A stretch of 64,000 nt of DNA from Parasponia andersonii (taxonomy: Eukaryota > Streptophyta > Magnoliopsida > Rosales > Cannabaceae): NCBI GenBank assembly GCA_002914805.1, contig JXTB01000070.1:589354-653353 (forward strand), in the 5' to 3' direction. A program made the translations under genes and the position numbers. Of this stretch, positions 33,531-44,159 are shown in pieces; position 1 is the stretch's first letter; each line of letters starts with the position of its first letter. The notes beneath the pieces were generated by a model. That model saw nothing but the letters and a program-made list of their open reading frames with translations. It was not told the origin of the DNA and made no database searches.

Positions 33531-34547
33531 TTTGCTGGACATACTGGTGATGGTATTTTTTTAGGAGTATTTACGCAGGAGTCTAGTAAAGCCTCATGAT
33601 GAGCAAAAAAACTCATCTTGAGTAATTATGAGAACTACTTTACATAGATACATGACTCATTCCCTAATAAACCCTCAAGTATTTTATTCTTTAACAAATC
33701 TCAAATTACTAATACCACCACTACTATCTGCAGTAGCTTACTATGACCCTCATTCTAATCCTAGTTGTCTCGTTGTTCAATTGGGGTTGAAATATTTAGA
33801 ACACAATTGAACTTGTCTAATCGTTAGTCTTAGTCATGTCCGCCAAGTAGAAAATTTTCGACAAATAATTAAAAATTTCTTGATCGGTGTTCGAAAATTT
33901 CAACAATGATCTAACATATTTGGCTGCCAATCCCCACTGCGCATCCTTTTTTTTTACGCGGTCCAAAATTTTCGGCTTGAGGTCAATTTTGCAAAAGTTT
34001 GGAAAATTAAAATTTTCATTAAAAAAAATCTATAATTTTGAAAATAATTTATAATTTATCTCTTTTTTTCATCACTTACTATGAAAATGGTCAAAATTGA
34101 TAATTTGCCTTTTTTAAGTAACGTATTTATTCAGTTTCAATAGTCACAAATTATATTGTAATTGAGAGGTGTTTTGTAGTGGACTTTTCGTTGGGTTTGG
34201 TGAGTCAGTCCAGTATACAGACTTCAGGCCAAAAAAAAAAAAAAAAGGAAGACCGTCAATATGGGTAGAATCAAGTCTAGTCGTCACACAAATGTGTAAA
34301 TTTACATTGTTGTCTGTTGAGTGTAACGACTTTTTTCTCTTTTAAGACTTTAATTTGTTAATTAAGACGACTCAGAAATGTAAAAGGCAGAGGCTTCTAC
34401 TATGCCGGGACTGGTCGGCTATAAGACAATCCTACCGAAACCCCTTTGTAATTTTTCATTCCTTCCCATCTCTAGAATACGAGTGATTAGTAGAGAAAAA
34501 GTCTTTCATATAAGTAGAGACTTGAGTTTTCGGCTAAGAAGATTGTA

Positions 34548-35877
34548 ATGGAGGACTCAAGAGGTTGGTTCGGGCGGAAGTTTGAAAGGCTGCAAAGTCG
34601 CTTCTCAAGTCACTCAGGTAACCTTTGTTCTGCTGAGTATAATGTTTGAATTCGTGTGTACAGAGTAGATGGTTTGTTGACTTTACCACACCCGAACAAA
34701 TCGACCAATTTTATTCTAATCGACAATAAGAATATTATTTAAATTCATGGATCTACAGATTGTATATTTAAACAAAATTTCTGTTTTTATTTCTCAATAC
34801 ACCCAAGTAGGAAAGCTGGAGAAGGAAAGAAAGAGGTTTTTATTAAAGAATGGGAGCAAATTGTTAGAGGAGCTCATAACTTGTTGCAAAGATAAATGCA
34901 GATGTAACCCTATTAGAAGCTTCTCTGCTAAACAAGTCCTTGAAGCCACCGACTACTTCCAATCACAATTCTCTGTTGATTATAATTCAAAGTGGTACAA
35001 GGGTACTCTGGATGATCGCCTAGTTTTAGTCAAGAAATATCATTTGAATGATAACAATGAAGGGTATCGTGACATTGCGATAAGTTGCCAAATGAGCAGC
35101 CACAAAAATGTTCTTAAGCTACTAGGTTGTTGTCTAGAATTCTCTGATCCAGTATTAGTATATGAATACGTGGAAAACGGACATCTTAGCGGTAGGGGAT
35201 GCATTGATTTTGATGGTAGTTATTTATCATTACCTTGGAAAATGAGGTTGAAAGTCGCGAAAGATATTGCCAATGCAATAACGTACCTCCATACTACATA
35301 TCTCAGACCTATAATTCATAGAGATATTCAACCTTCAAGTATCTTTCTGGATAAGGATTACGTTCCAAAATTGTGCAACTTCAGTTTATGCATTCAAATT
35401 CCTGAAGGTGAAAATTTTGTTGAAGATGTTGTGAAAGGGAGCTTCGGGTTTGCTGAACCCACTTACATTAGGACAGGGTGCGTTACAGAGCATACTGATG
35501 TTTATAGCTTTGGGGCTACTTTACTTGTCCTTGTAACGGGACAGGGAGCTTATGACAGAAGTAGGCCTCAGAATGAAAATCCTATCGGCACCTATGTGGC
35601 GAACGTGATAGAAAATGAACGATTCGTTGAAGTTGTAGATCCTAAAATTTTGGAAGAAGCAGAAATCGATTATGAAGTGAAATCACAAGTGCAAGCTTTC
35701 CTAAAACTGGCTTTGAGATGCGTTGAAAGAAGAAGAGAAGATAGGCCGCTAATACTCGACGTGGCAAAAGAACTTGTTAAGATTGAGAGGTCTACCAATT
35801 GGAAAGATCATATCACCCCTAGTCCCCATTTGGTGTCATCTAGCTTAAACCATAAAGGTCAAGGTCACAGGAGTTGA
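34548..35877 (+). CDS. ZED1-related (ZRK, RLCK-XII) pseudokinase, two exons
   Basis: Exons 34548-34617 and 34811-35877 (GT-AG intron of 193 bp, phase 1) give 378 residues. The start ATG (MEDSRGWFGRKFERLQSRF) is separate from the in-frame ATG at 34747, which lies inside the intron. ZRK signatures: FLLKNGSKLLEELI (33-46), CNPIRSFSAKQVLEATDYF (55-73). Kinase features: beta-3 Lys about K98, alpha-C Glu replaced by Asp (D111), LLGCCLE, HRD at 193-195 (HRDIQPSSIFLD), DFG replaced by NFS (213-215), FAEPTY for the usual DPEY, DVYSFG. No signal or membrane segment; cytoplasmic. Known ZRKs (ZED1, RKS1) are adaptors that let the NLR ZAR1 sense bacterial effectors that modify kinases. The loss of the metal-binding Asp predicts a scaffold or decoy. 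The family is confident; the immune role is inferred. Confidence 0.85.
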
Positions 35878-37194
35878 AGACTGAAGAATTACAGCTAAAA
35901 CCAAATAAATTGGCTTGGTGGGAGTAGCTACACCAAGTAATGGTTGAAGTGGTCAAGAAACTCGTCAAAATTAATAAGTGGTCCATGTTGTCCTGCGTCC
36001 CTTATCTCATCCAAACTAGTTAGACTTTTTTTTTTTTTTTTTTTGACGAAACAAACTGGTTAGACTTTTAACTATGTGTGTTCATGTTTGTTTTTCCCAT
36101 TGAAAAAATTTAATATGAAAGCAAGATGAGATATGTGTTTTGCTTTCCTCCATACAGAAATAGAGAAGCCTTTTCATTATTATATATTTAATTCGGATAC
36201 GTTACTCATTTGGTTTGAACCATTGATGAGGAAATCTCAACTTGGTTTTTGAATTGAGTATTTACAAAAACTGTCCCTTTTTTTAACATGTTAAAAAATG
36301 GCCGTTTCTCAACCTATTTAATAAATATCCCTTTTTCTTTTTATCAACTATTGCAAAATGACCCGTAGATGATTTTTATTTATTATCAATTTTATTAGTA
36401 AATTAATATTTACTAATATATCAATTATATATTGGTATACCAATTTTTGTTTATTAATATATCAATTTTATTAAGTTTATCAATACCTAAGGTTTTTTTT
36501 TTCATATCCTAATAAATTGATATAAATATTCAAAAATTAAGTTTTTATAGTCACTTCATGCGTTTTTTGCCGTGGTTAACCTGGTTAATTTTTGCACATG
36601 AATCCACAAATAAAGACAAAAATAACTGGTTGTAAGTGTATATATATATGGTTTGCATGGTCATATTTTTTAATACTAAAATGGTATTCCTACCAATTGT
36701 AGTCAACGTCTATTAAGGATCGGATCTCCAGTTTTAATTAATTAACGAGACTTGTGATTAATCAAAATAAAGAAGAGAATAATTAGGATTATGGTTAGAT
36801 TACAAAGAGTACACAGGTGTAAGGATTATCACAACATTGTGTACGTGTCAAAGTCCTTATGGACGGTGGATATAGAAAACTACACCTCCCACAGTATCTA
36901 TGCCATGTCAGCGGTTACAGAGATAACATACTTACAATATAGGAATAATAATAATGGCGTAATGATAACGTAAGTATCGTCACAACGCTGACACTACGTA
37001 TCGAAGTCCCAATTAGTAGTCGCAACAAAGAACGACACTTCTCACGATGTTCCTGTACGTAGGAAGTTACAAGGATAACTAGCTTACGGATCAATAATAA
37101 TATAATTATACGATAATAATAAAGGGTCTAGTTAACAAAAGCGAATAAACCTACCATAATGTCAACTAGAAGATAAATACAGAATAAATTGATT
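35878..37194. other. 3' flank of the kinase and unassigned sequence
   Basis: 35878-36200 is the probable 3' UTR and terminator area, with an 18-T run near 36030. 36200-36780 is AT-rich with no gene. 36790-37194 is less AT-rich, with short internal repeats (cacaac..., gtcaaagtcc, gtcgcaac), and is probably the outer part of the LTR that continues at 37195, but it has no partner in the window. Confidence 0.4.
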
Positions 37195-38621
37195 AGAGAA
37201 AGTAATAATAATGATTACACTGGCGATAATAACAGAAATAATAGGTGAGGAATTATGAGAGAACACGAAATCCAGAACTTGTGCCACAGGTCAAGCACAG
37301 AGTTCAAGAAGAGTAGCTCGGGGTCAACAAATCACTGAAGTACAAGGATTAGAAACTACATGCAAGGAAAGTTATAAAACAAGTTAGAAGAAAAGGTAAC
37401 ATAAAAACAATAGGATAATAGAAAATGGGATAAAAATTAATCGACTATAAGAAAATGATAAAATACTAATTATGAGATAGAAATTGATATAACATAATTA
37501 TTGGGCCTATGATATGTGAATAAGTAAGTGTGAGCTTAAAAAAAGGACGTGTAAAAATATCTAGACTTGTATAAATATTTAGGGAAATATCAACACTAAA
37601 AGGACTTATTGCTTAAGTTTTATACATGCATGGACATATTACTAAGACTACAAAATACAATAACCATAAAATTATGTATGAATATATAATTTTATGTGGG
37701 TGTGTGACAAATTGTTGGTCAAAGGCGTGTGTGCATGCAAGTGAGATGATGAGATAATAGTAATAAGAAGAAAAACAAAGCTACGGATTAGAAAAAAAGA
37801 CAAGAAAATAACTAAAACAAGGATGTATATTAATGAGAATATAAACATATATATAACTTGGTGGTCATAGGTTAAGGAAGAACCGAGAGTTGATGATGAT
37901 GTTAGTGGCCACAGCTTGAGCAAAAGATGATGACGAAGTAGTGATGACAATTGTGTAGTTGTAGCTTTGGTAAGAAATGAGAGATGATATTGCTGATATA
38001 GCTTCGGATGAACCTGAGAAAGAGAGAAAGAAAAGAAGAGAAAGGGAGAAAGAGAGCACGGTTGAGAAATAAAAGAAAAAAAGGTATTGTATTATAGATA
38101 GTGTATCCCCATTAGGTTACAAATGAGGGTATTACCTCTTTATATATAGGCAAAGAATGCCTTATGCTACAAGAGGACTTCTACCACAAGGGAATGAGGT
38201 GTCAAGTGCCTATTAGTTAGCTGATCTTGGTGGACAAGAGGATTAGGTGTCAAGCTCACGTTAGCTAGCTTGTGATTATAAGATCATAGTAAGCAAGTTA
38301 GAAGAGTCCAGAGCCTTCTAGAGTTGTCTAGAATCGTTAGGCAGCTTCATGAAGGGAAAAGCTCCAAAGTAGCATGTAGTTTGGCACCAAGTAATGTGTA
38401 GCCTTGCTCCAACCACTTGTAGTTCAAGTATGGGTGGAAAAAGGACTTAAACGACATGTAGTTGTGGCCAAAGTACATGTCATTTTCTTGAGTTCATATC
38501 GTCTCTTATTATGCTACTAGTAGTTTGAGTAAGCTAACATATATCTTGTTAATCCTATGTTTAATTAGCAAGATATTATTCTTAAAGGTTAATTCTAAAA
38601 ATCAGGAAAATCCTAAAATAT
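37195..38621 (-). repeat. LTR-like repeat, left copy (3' LTR of the minus Tat element)
   Basis: Matches 58452-59868 from acactggcgataataa to ccaaaatcctaaaata-type sequence, with many small differences. A minus-strand TATA box (cctatatataaag, 38150-38138) and a pyrimidine-rich leader fit an LTR promoter. The adjoining tract gctcaggggaccc (minus strand, 38634-38622) looks like a polypurine tract. Confidence 0.65.
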
Positions 38622-38674
38622 TGGGTCCCCTGAGCTATAGTGGATGTGATCATTCACTGGTGCTCATTAAGCAT

Positions 38675-38682
38675 TATAAATA
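38675..38682 (+). promoter_or_regulatory. TATA box ahead of a plus-strand frame
   Basis: TATAAATA lies in gcattataaatagaggg, 82 bases before an ATG at 38764, in good spacing for a promoter. Confidence 0.4.
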
Positions 38683-38763
38683 GAGGGTCTCAAGTATGTT
38701 TAATAAGTCACGTCTTCCTTATGATAATACATCAATCACATTTATCTATTTCCACTTCCGGTT

Positions 38764-39420
38764 ATGGCTCCTAGCTTGAATTCGGGCTCGCTGGGAGTAG
38801 CCTCAAGGGGTTCATCTTCTCCTCAGCCATATCCTTCAAGTAGTTTGTTGGATACAATACTGATTTCACCATCGTCTCCTCCACCTACTCTAGTATCCCC
38901 TTGAGTAGACCAACTGATAATCTCTAAGCTTAGGTCAATGTCTTGAGTGAGCAATTTACCAAGATGTAATTACGATCCTGAGCCGAATTGCATTAATACA
39001 TCTAGAGGATCTAAGAGCTTGGAATGCATACCACTCATGCTTTTGAGCATATTTCGGATACCCAATCCTTTATGGAGCAAAAGATTGCCATTTTGGAGGT
39101 GAATCTAAGGATGACAGAGATAAACTGTATGGAAGCATACGAGGAAATCGATTGTTGGTGGGAGTTATAATGGGATCTTTGAAGTCGAGTGATTCCAGTG
39201 CCAATGTTAGCGTCTTATATGGAGCCACAACCTCTGTATTATGGTGCTTAGTCCTCTATGAACCGATGGGGATATCAGAGATATTCAAATCTATGATGCC
39301 ACAAACCCCGTAACTTCTATCATTAAGCTAGGTCTTCTTGTGTACTAATAAGGATAGTATTTTGCAAAATGAAATACTTCCTCAAGCCTTGTATATATCA
39401 AAGACTTCAAACATGCATAT
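38764..39420 (+). pseudogene. degenerate plus-strand ORF, unidentified
   Basis: Begins MAPSLNSGSLGVASRGSSS with a Ser/Pro-rich N-terminus, then shifts frame into a helical stretch (FEHISDTQSFMEQKIAILEV, EAYEEIDCWW) and MEPQPLYYGA, with stops at probable Gln and Arg codons. It lies between integrase and the left LTR of the minus-strand Tat element and opposes it, the position where Tat elements may carry an antisense ORF. It shows no clear likeness to the antisense gene at 6998-8818. A gag of another element is the alternative. Confidence 0.35.
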
Positions 39421-40165
39421 ACGTATGACTACATCTTAGATAAAGAAAAGCAAGCAAACATATATGAGCACTCCTTGGTTCTGACATGAAAATATCATAG
39501 CAGCAAATAAAAAACTAACACATAATTTTGTTGTTCACGAGAGGAATATTAATCTCAAATCCAAATAATAGCTTAACTAAGAGGTTTGCTTACATTTTTT
39601 AAAGATATAAGGCAGTTAAACAAGTATAGCAATGAACACTTTGCAGCATATAATGTGTTGCCAATAAAAATATTAGGCTTTAATTCAAGTATAAGACAAC
39701 AAAATAATAGTTTAACTAATATACTAGGATAGTTCTAAATTTAATTTAGTAATAATACTTACTAAATTAATGATCATAAAGTGCATGCATAAAACAAGAA
39801 ATCTATCTTTATAAAATTGATTTTGTTAATAAGGAGATTCATGCAAAGATGTAGTATGCATGCATAGGAGGGACATGTTCCAATGGACACTACATGGAAA
39901 ACCTAGTGTAGCCTTTCCTTGGTTTGTCTGAAAATAAAAGTGTCCAAAAAGTAAAACCATTTTCATGTGGTATTGGTATATGGACATACTTGTGTATTGT
40001 GCTAATATTTCAAGACAAGTCACATTAAAACAAAAGAAAGTGACAGCAACCTAATTTGGTATAGCTTAGGTGTTAGACAAGAATACAAGGGAGAAAAGCT
40101 ATTATTTTTGGTCAAGACTACACACAAGTGGGGAGTAGATATAACAAGGCATGCAAGTGGTGAAG
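39421..40165. other. AT-rich sequence, nothing recognised
   Basis: No coding region or repeat partner found. It would be 3' internal sequence of the minus-strand Tat element. Confidence 0.4.
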
Positions 40166-42900
40166 TGTTAAGATTATACTTGTTGATAATTTAATCAAAT
40201 CGTAATTTTTCGATAAAAAGTAATTTCACGCATTTTGGAGTCGAATTTACTGTATTTTTAATATGTCAAATAACTTTAATTCAATGTCTAGGACTCATTT
40301 ATAGCATTTTATTTATCGGCTCTAGGTAAGCACGAGGTGGCATTCACGACACTGATTTATGTTTTATTGTACTAAGCTAGCTTAGATTCAGCTTAATCAC
40401 GTAATGTCATTTTTGTGCATTTTAATTATTAAATGCTAATACTATGTTTGCACTATTTATTGGAGTCTAATTGACTTTTTTTTTATGTTTAATGACTGGT
40501 TATGTGGCTTAGGTTTTACTGGATTATAATAAGACCTATCACATGAGATTATAGGTTAAAGTATGACTAGTTTTCACTTTCTAAGCTAGGATTTACCAAA
40601 TTTGTCTAAACTCTGGTGTATGAGAATGACCAGCAATGTAGTGACTATGCTAAAGATGTTTTAGAGCTAGACACACAGAAAGTAATGTGCAAAATACCTA
40701 AAATACCTTTTAGAATCTAAGTTATGTCATTTCTTAGTCATTAAGAATCACTTTTAGACCAAATCTGGTCATTTTCTTTCTCTTTCTCTCTAACCATGAC
40801 CTGAACTTCTCCAATACCTTTTACACTTCTCTCAAATCCTTGTGGTCATCTCCAAGAATTTCCAAGTGATAGAACTGACGTTGGAGCTCTAGAAAGCATG
40901 ATAGATCAAAACTAGTCAAGGTAATTCTACTAGTTCTTCTTTCTAGGTCTTGTCCTTTAATTTCAATTCTCTACTTGTTCCTACTTAAATAATGATTTCT
41001 TTAGGTCCTCTTAAATTCAAAATTCTATTTCTAAGATTTATGAATCAGTTTAGTAGAGATAGAAGATAAGAAGTCTAGCAAAGACTCAAACTAGTCAAGG
41101 TAAGATTTAGGTGGGATTTTGAATTTATAGTTAATTTTTTTCATTTTAGCTCTTAAACCAAAGCTATTATTTGATGAATAATGGTCTTAGAAGCCCTTAT
41201 ATATTGTTAAAAATATAAAATTTAAGTGAAAGATTAAATTTAGACCTAAAATTCTGAAGTTTGCTATTTTTGAATTCAAGTGTTTTCATGTGTAGTAGAT
41301 TAAGTTTTCTATATTTGAAATCTGATTTCTTAAACATAGAATGTATATTTTATTGATCCTATTATTTATTATACTTACTTGGTGGCTAGTTGTGATGACA
41401 CACAAGTGTAAAATTGGTTTTAAATTTTGTTTAAATCGAAAGGAATTTAAGTGCACTTAGGTTATTCTAAATGATCCTCTTTGATGTGTATATTTGAGAA
41501 TTAGCTTGTTAATTTTTATTGTAGGTCTTAAACTATATTTTAAAAGATGTAGGAATGTCCTAAAAATAGGGGGATGTGCTGTCCAAATATTTTTAAAATG
41601 AAATAGCACCATTTTGAGGCAATTGGACTAGTTTTTACAAAATTATGTGCCATTTTGGATCATTTTGTGTTAATGAACTAGCATTCATATTTTAATACTT
41701 TTGAACAGTTTTTCATTGCTAGTTATTGGCCACCAAGTATCTTAAATTATTTGTACGCTTCTGAGTCATTTTATGATCAAGTTTCCTAATTTGGTGAAAG
41801 TTGTGATTTCGGTCTTGTTTAAGTATCTTAATGCATTCTTTTGGCAAAATTTGCATCTTGAATAATAGTAATTTATGACAGGTGATTAGTACACCAATAT
41901 ATAAAGGATATTGACCCTTTTCGCTACTAATGTCTATTCAGGAAATAAGGTAAGTGGAGACTTACACCTGTGTCACAAGGACTACATGGAAGATGTTATT
42001 ATATGAAACTTATTTATTCTTGAAAGTTATGAAATGGCATATACATAGCACGTCTTACATGTAAATTAAAAATTTTATTACAAAGTATTCGAAAATGAGT
42101 ACCACTGTACTAATTTTTTAAGATAAGTATTTATGGCAATTACTAGTCTGTCAGAGTTGGATAGGTAAGTCTATTGATGCAAACTTTCCCGTTAAGGTAG
42201 GACTTGTGAATCTTATGATGTGTCTCGTTGAAGCAGGGACAATATTAGCTCGGTGGAGATGTTCCTTTGATGATGGAAGGAGTTTTCAAAAACCTCACAC
42301 AATAGCCACACCTTATTTTTTACTCTTAGCCAGAGTTTCTGCTTAATATTATCACAGCCTATCGACTTACGGGACTAGCAATATACTAAGGGGCCTAACT
42401 ATGAGTATTTTTTTAAAAGAAAATGCATGGACTCAAATGTTTAAGAAAGAAAAGTATATAATGGGAATTTGATGAGATTTTAAAGCATAAATGAGCATGC
42501 ATAGTTTTTTATTTACTGAGCTTTAGCTCATTTTAGTCATGTGGTGCAGATGAAGGGCATATTTTACTGTTGAGTAGCTGGTTACCTGGCTTGTCTTTTG
42601 TTACCATGATCATATAGATGTGGACGAGCTTGACTTGTGGGTGGTATTTTTGTTTCGAGATATTTATGTGTAATGTAATACTCGTACTGATGGCAAAATA
42701 GACTAATGAATACCTCATTTGATTATACATTTTGTAAAGTCACTTTTAACAAGAAATGTCATGCAGTTACTTTTATTTAAAAGTTTTGGAAAGTTCAAAT
42801 TTACCCACCTTTATATAAAATAAAATATATAGATTAACAAAGAATAATACTTCATAGTTTGACTATATATGACAATATAGTTAAATTAGGGGGTGTTATA
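40166..42900 (+). repeat. 5' LTR of the Tekay-like element, 5'-truncated
   Basis: Matches 47374-50047 from ttaaga..atacttgtt to gggtgttata. The ~260 bp that start the partner LTR (47115-47373) are absent here. Confidence 0.82.
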
Positions 42901-42904
42901 TTAT

Positions 42905-42916
42905 TGGTATCAGAGC
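42905..42916 (+). other. primer-binding site, initiator tRNA-Met
   Basis: TGGTATCAGAGC, an exact match to the common plant retroelement primer site, four bases after the LTR. Confidence 0.88.
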
Positions 42917-43102
42917 GGAAGTTTAATCATTTCTAAAGACTATCTACATGCGTATGATGAGGTGACAAAAAGCTAAGTCAACTAGTAAGTTTTAATTTCT
43001 TATGTTTGCATTAAATTTGATGTCATATGTTATGATATGTTATCTTTTGATTATTGGCTATTATGCATGGATATAAGTGAATGGGCAACTGTACAGGGAA
43101 CC

Positions 43103-44140
43103 ATGCCAAGGGGTAAGGGTCAAACTAGTGTGCGAAGGGGTGATAAGAAGGGTACCACTGAAAATGAGATCAACAAGGATGCTAGTATAAGTAGGTTAAG
43201 AGAGTTGGTTAAGACATAAGTAAGATAGTTCAAAAGGCTTATAAAAAGAGCAGAATGATGTGGAGAACAAGTACCACCAGCTGTAGCTAGATAAGAAACC
43301 TATGAACTGGCTTGTGAGAGGTTTAGAAAGAATAAATCTCCAGTTTTCAAGGGTGAAACTGATCCACTATTAGGAGAAGAGTGGATTCGAAGTATTGAGG
43401 GTATCTTCGATTACATTAGAATCCTTGATGTGGAAAAGGTTTCATGCGCCACTTTCATGTTCCAAATAGATGGTAGACACTAGTGAGATTCTATGAAGTC
43501 CATCATTGATATTAATAGGCTTACTTGGGAGTAGTTTAAGGAGATATTCTATAGAAAATATTTCAACAATGCTTACAGAATGATGAAGGCTACTGAGTTT
43601 GTTATTCTGAAACAGGGAAGTATGTATGCTAGTGACTACGTAAAGAAATTTGAAGAGTTATCTCGATTTGCTCCACACATGATAAGTAGAAATAAGCTAA
43701 AGTAAACCAGTTCCTATAAGGGCTCAAGGCATAAATTTATAAGGATGTTAAGATATCTGCTCATAAAGATATGTTATATGCTAAGGTTGTAGAGAAAGCT
43801 CTTGAAGTAGAAGAGGCTAAGCTAAGGGTTATAAAAGCTTAGGAAATTCGCAAGAATAAAAATATGGCAAGGAAAAATCCAACCTTTGGAAGAGGATCTC
43901 AACCAAGGGGTAGTCGAAATGAAAGAAAGTGGCAACAAAATCAAGGAGAAAGATAAGAGTCCCAAAAATGCTAAGCTATAGGCCAACAGATATAATCAAC
44001 TATTATTCAGAAGATCGTTTGTCCTAAATGTGGGAAGATTCATCATGGAGAGTGTTTAATGGATTTTGATGCTTGCTTCTTGTGTGAAAATTCTAGACAC
44101 TTTGTAAAGAATTGTTCGAATAATACAGATGAGTAGAAGA
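43103..44140 (+). pseudogene. Tekay-like gag, decayed
   Basis: Capsid/nucleocapsid protein starting MPRGKGQTSVRRG. The core reads ACERFRKNKSPVFKGETDPL, EEWIRSIEGIFDYIRILDVE, KVSCATFMFQIDGRH (stops follow), MKATEFVILKQGSMYASDYV and KKFEELSRFAPHMI. Near the end comes a double zinc-knuckle-like CPKCGKIHHGEC...CFLCENSRHFVKNC (44025-44120, with a shift). Normal order and spacing for the lineage; more than ten stops or shifts. Confidence 0.82.
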
Positions 44141-44159
44141 AAGTACTAGCTTGTGTATA

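Larger units (their letters stand above)
33078..34547. other. 5' flank of the kinase gene
   Basis: No coding region supported. 33087-33275 is a MITE-like stretch ending taccaaataaggcctta. 33340-33530 has features of a decayed small CACTA element (gtcactatttagtgac; a cccttttttgtg end). Directly upstream of the gene, 34381-34547 holds its likely promoter and leader, with tataagtagaga at 34509. Confidence 0.45.

Noticed and set aside
33628..33810. 60-codon plus-strand frame near the kinase
   Set aside because: No recognisable motif, AT-rich composition and no supporting context.
34747..34810. Upstream ATG of the single long kinase frame as the true start
   Set aside because: The first ~21 codons are intronic: a good donor at 34618, acceptor at 34810 and an upstream exon with a ZRK-like N-terminus fit better.
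37672..38059. Minus-strand frames rich in Ser, Leu and Phe resembling signal peptides or membrane proteins
   Set aside because: They lie in the pyrimidine-rich LTR leader and are not conserved in frame in the copy at 58972-59304.
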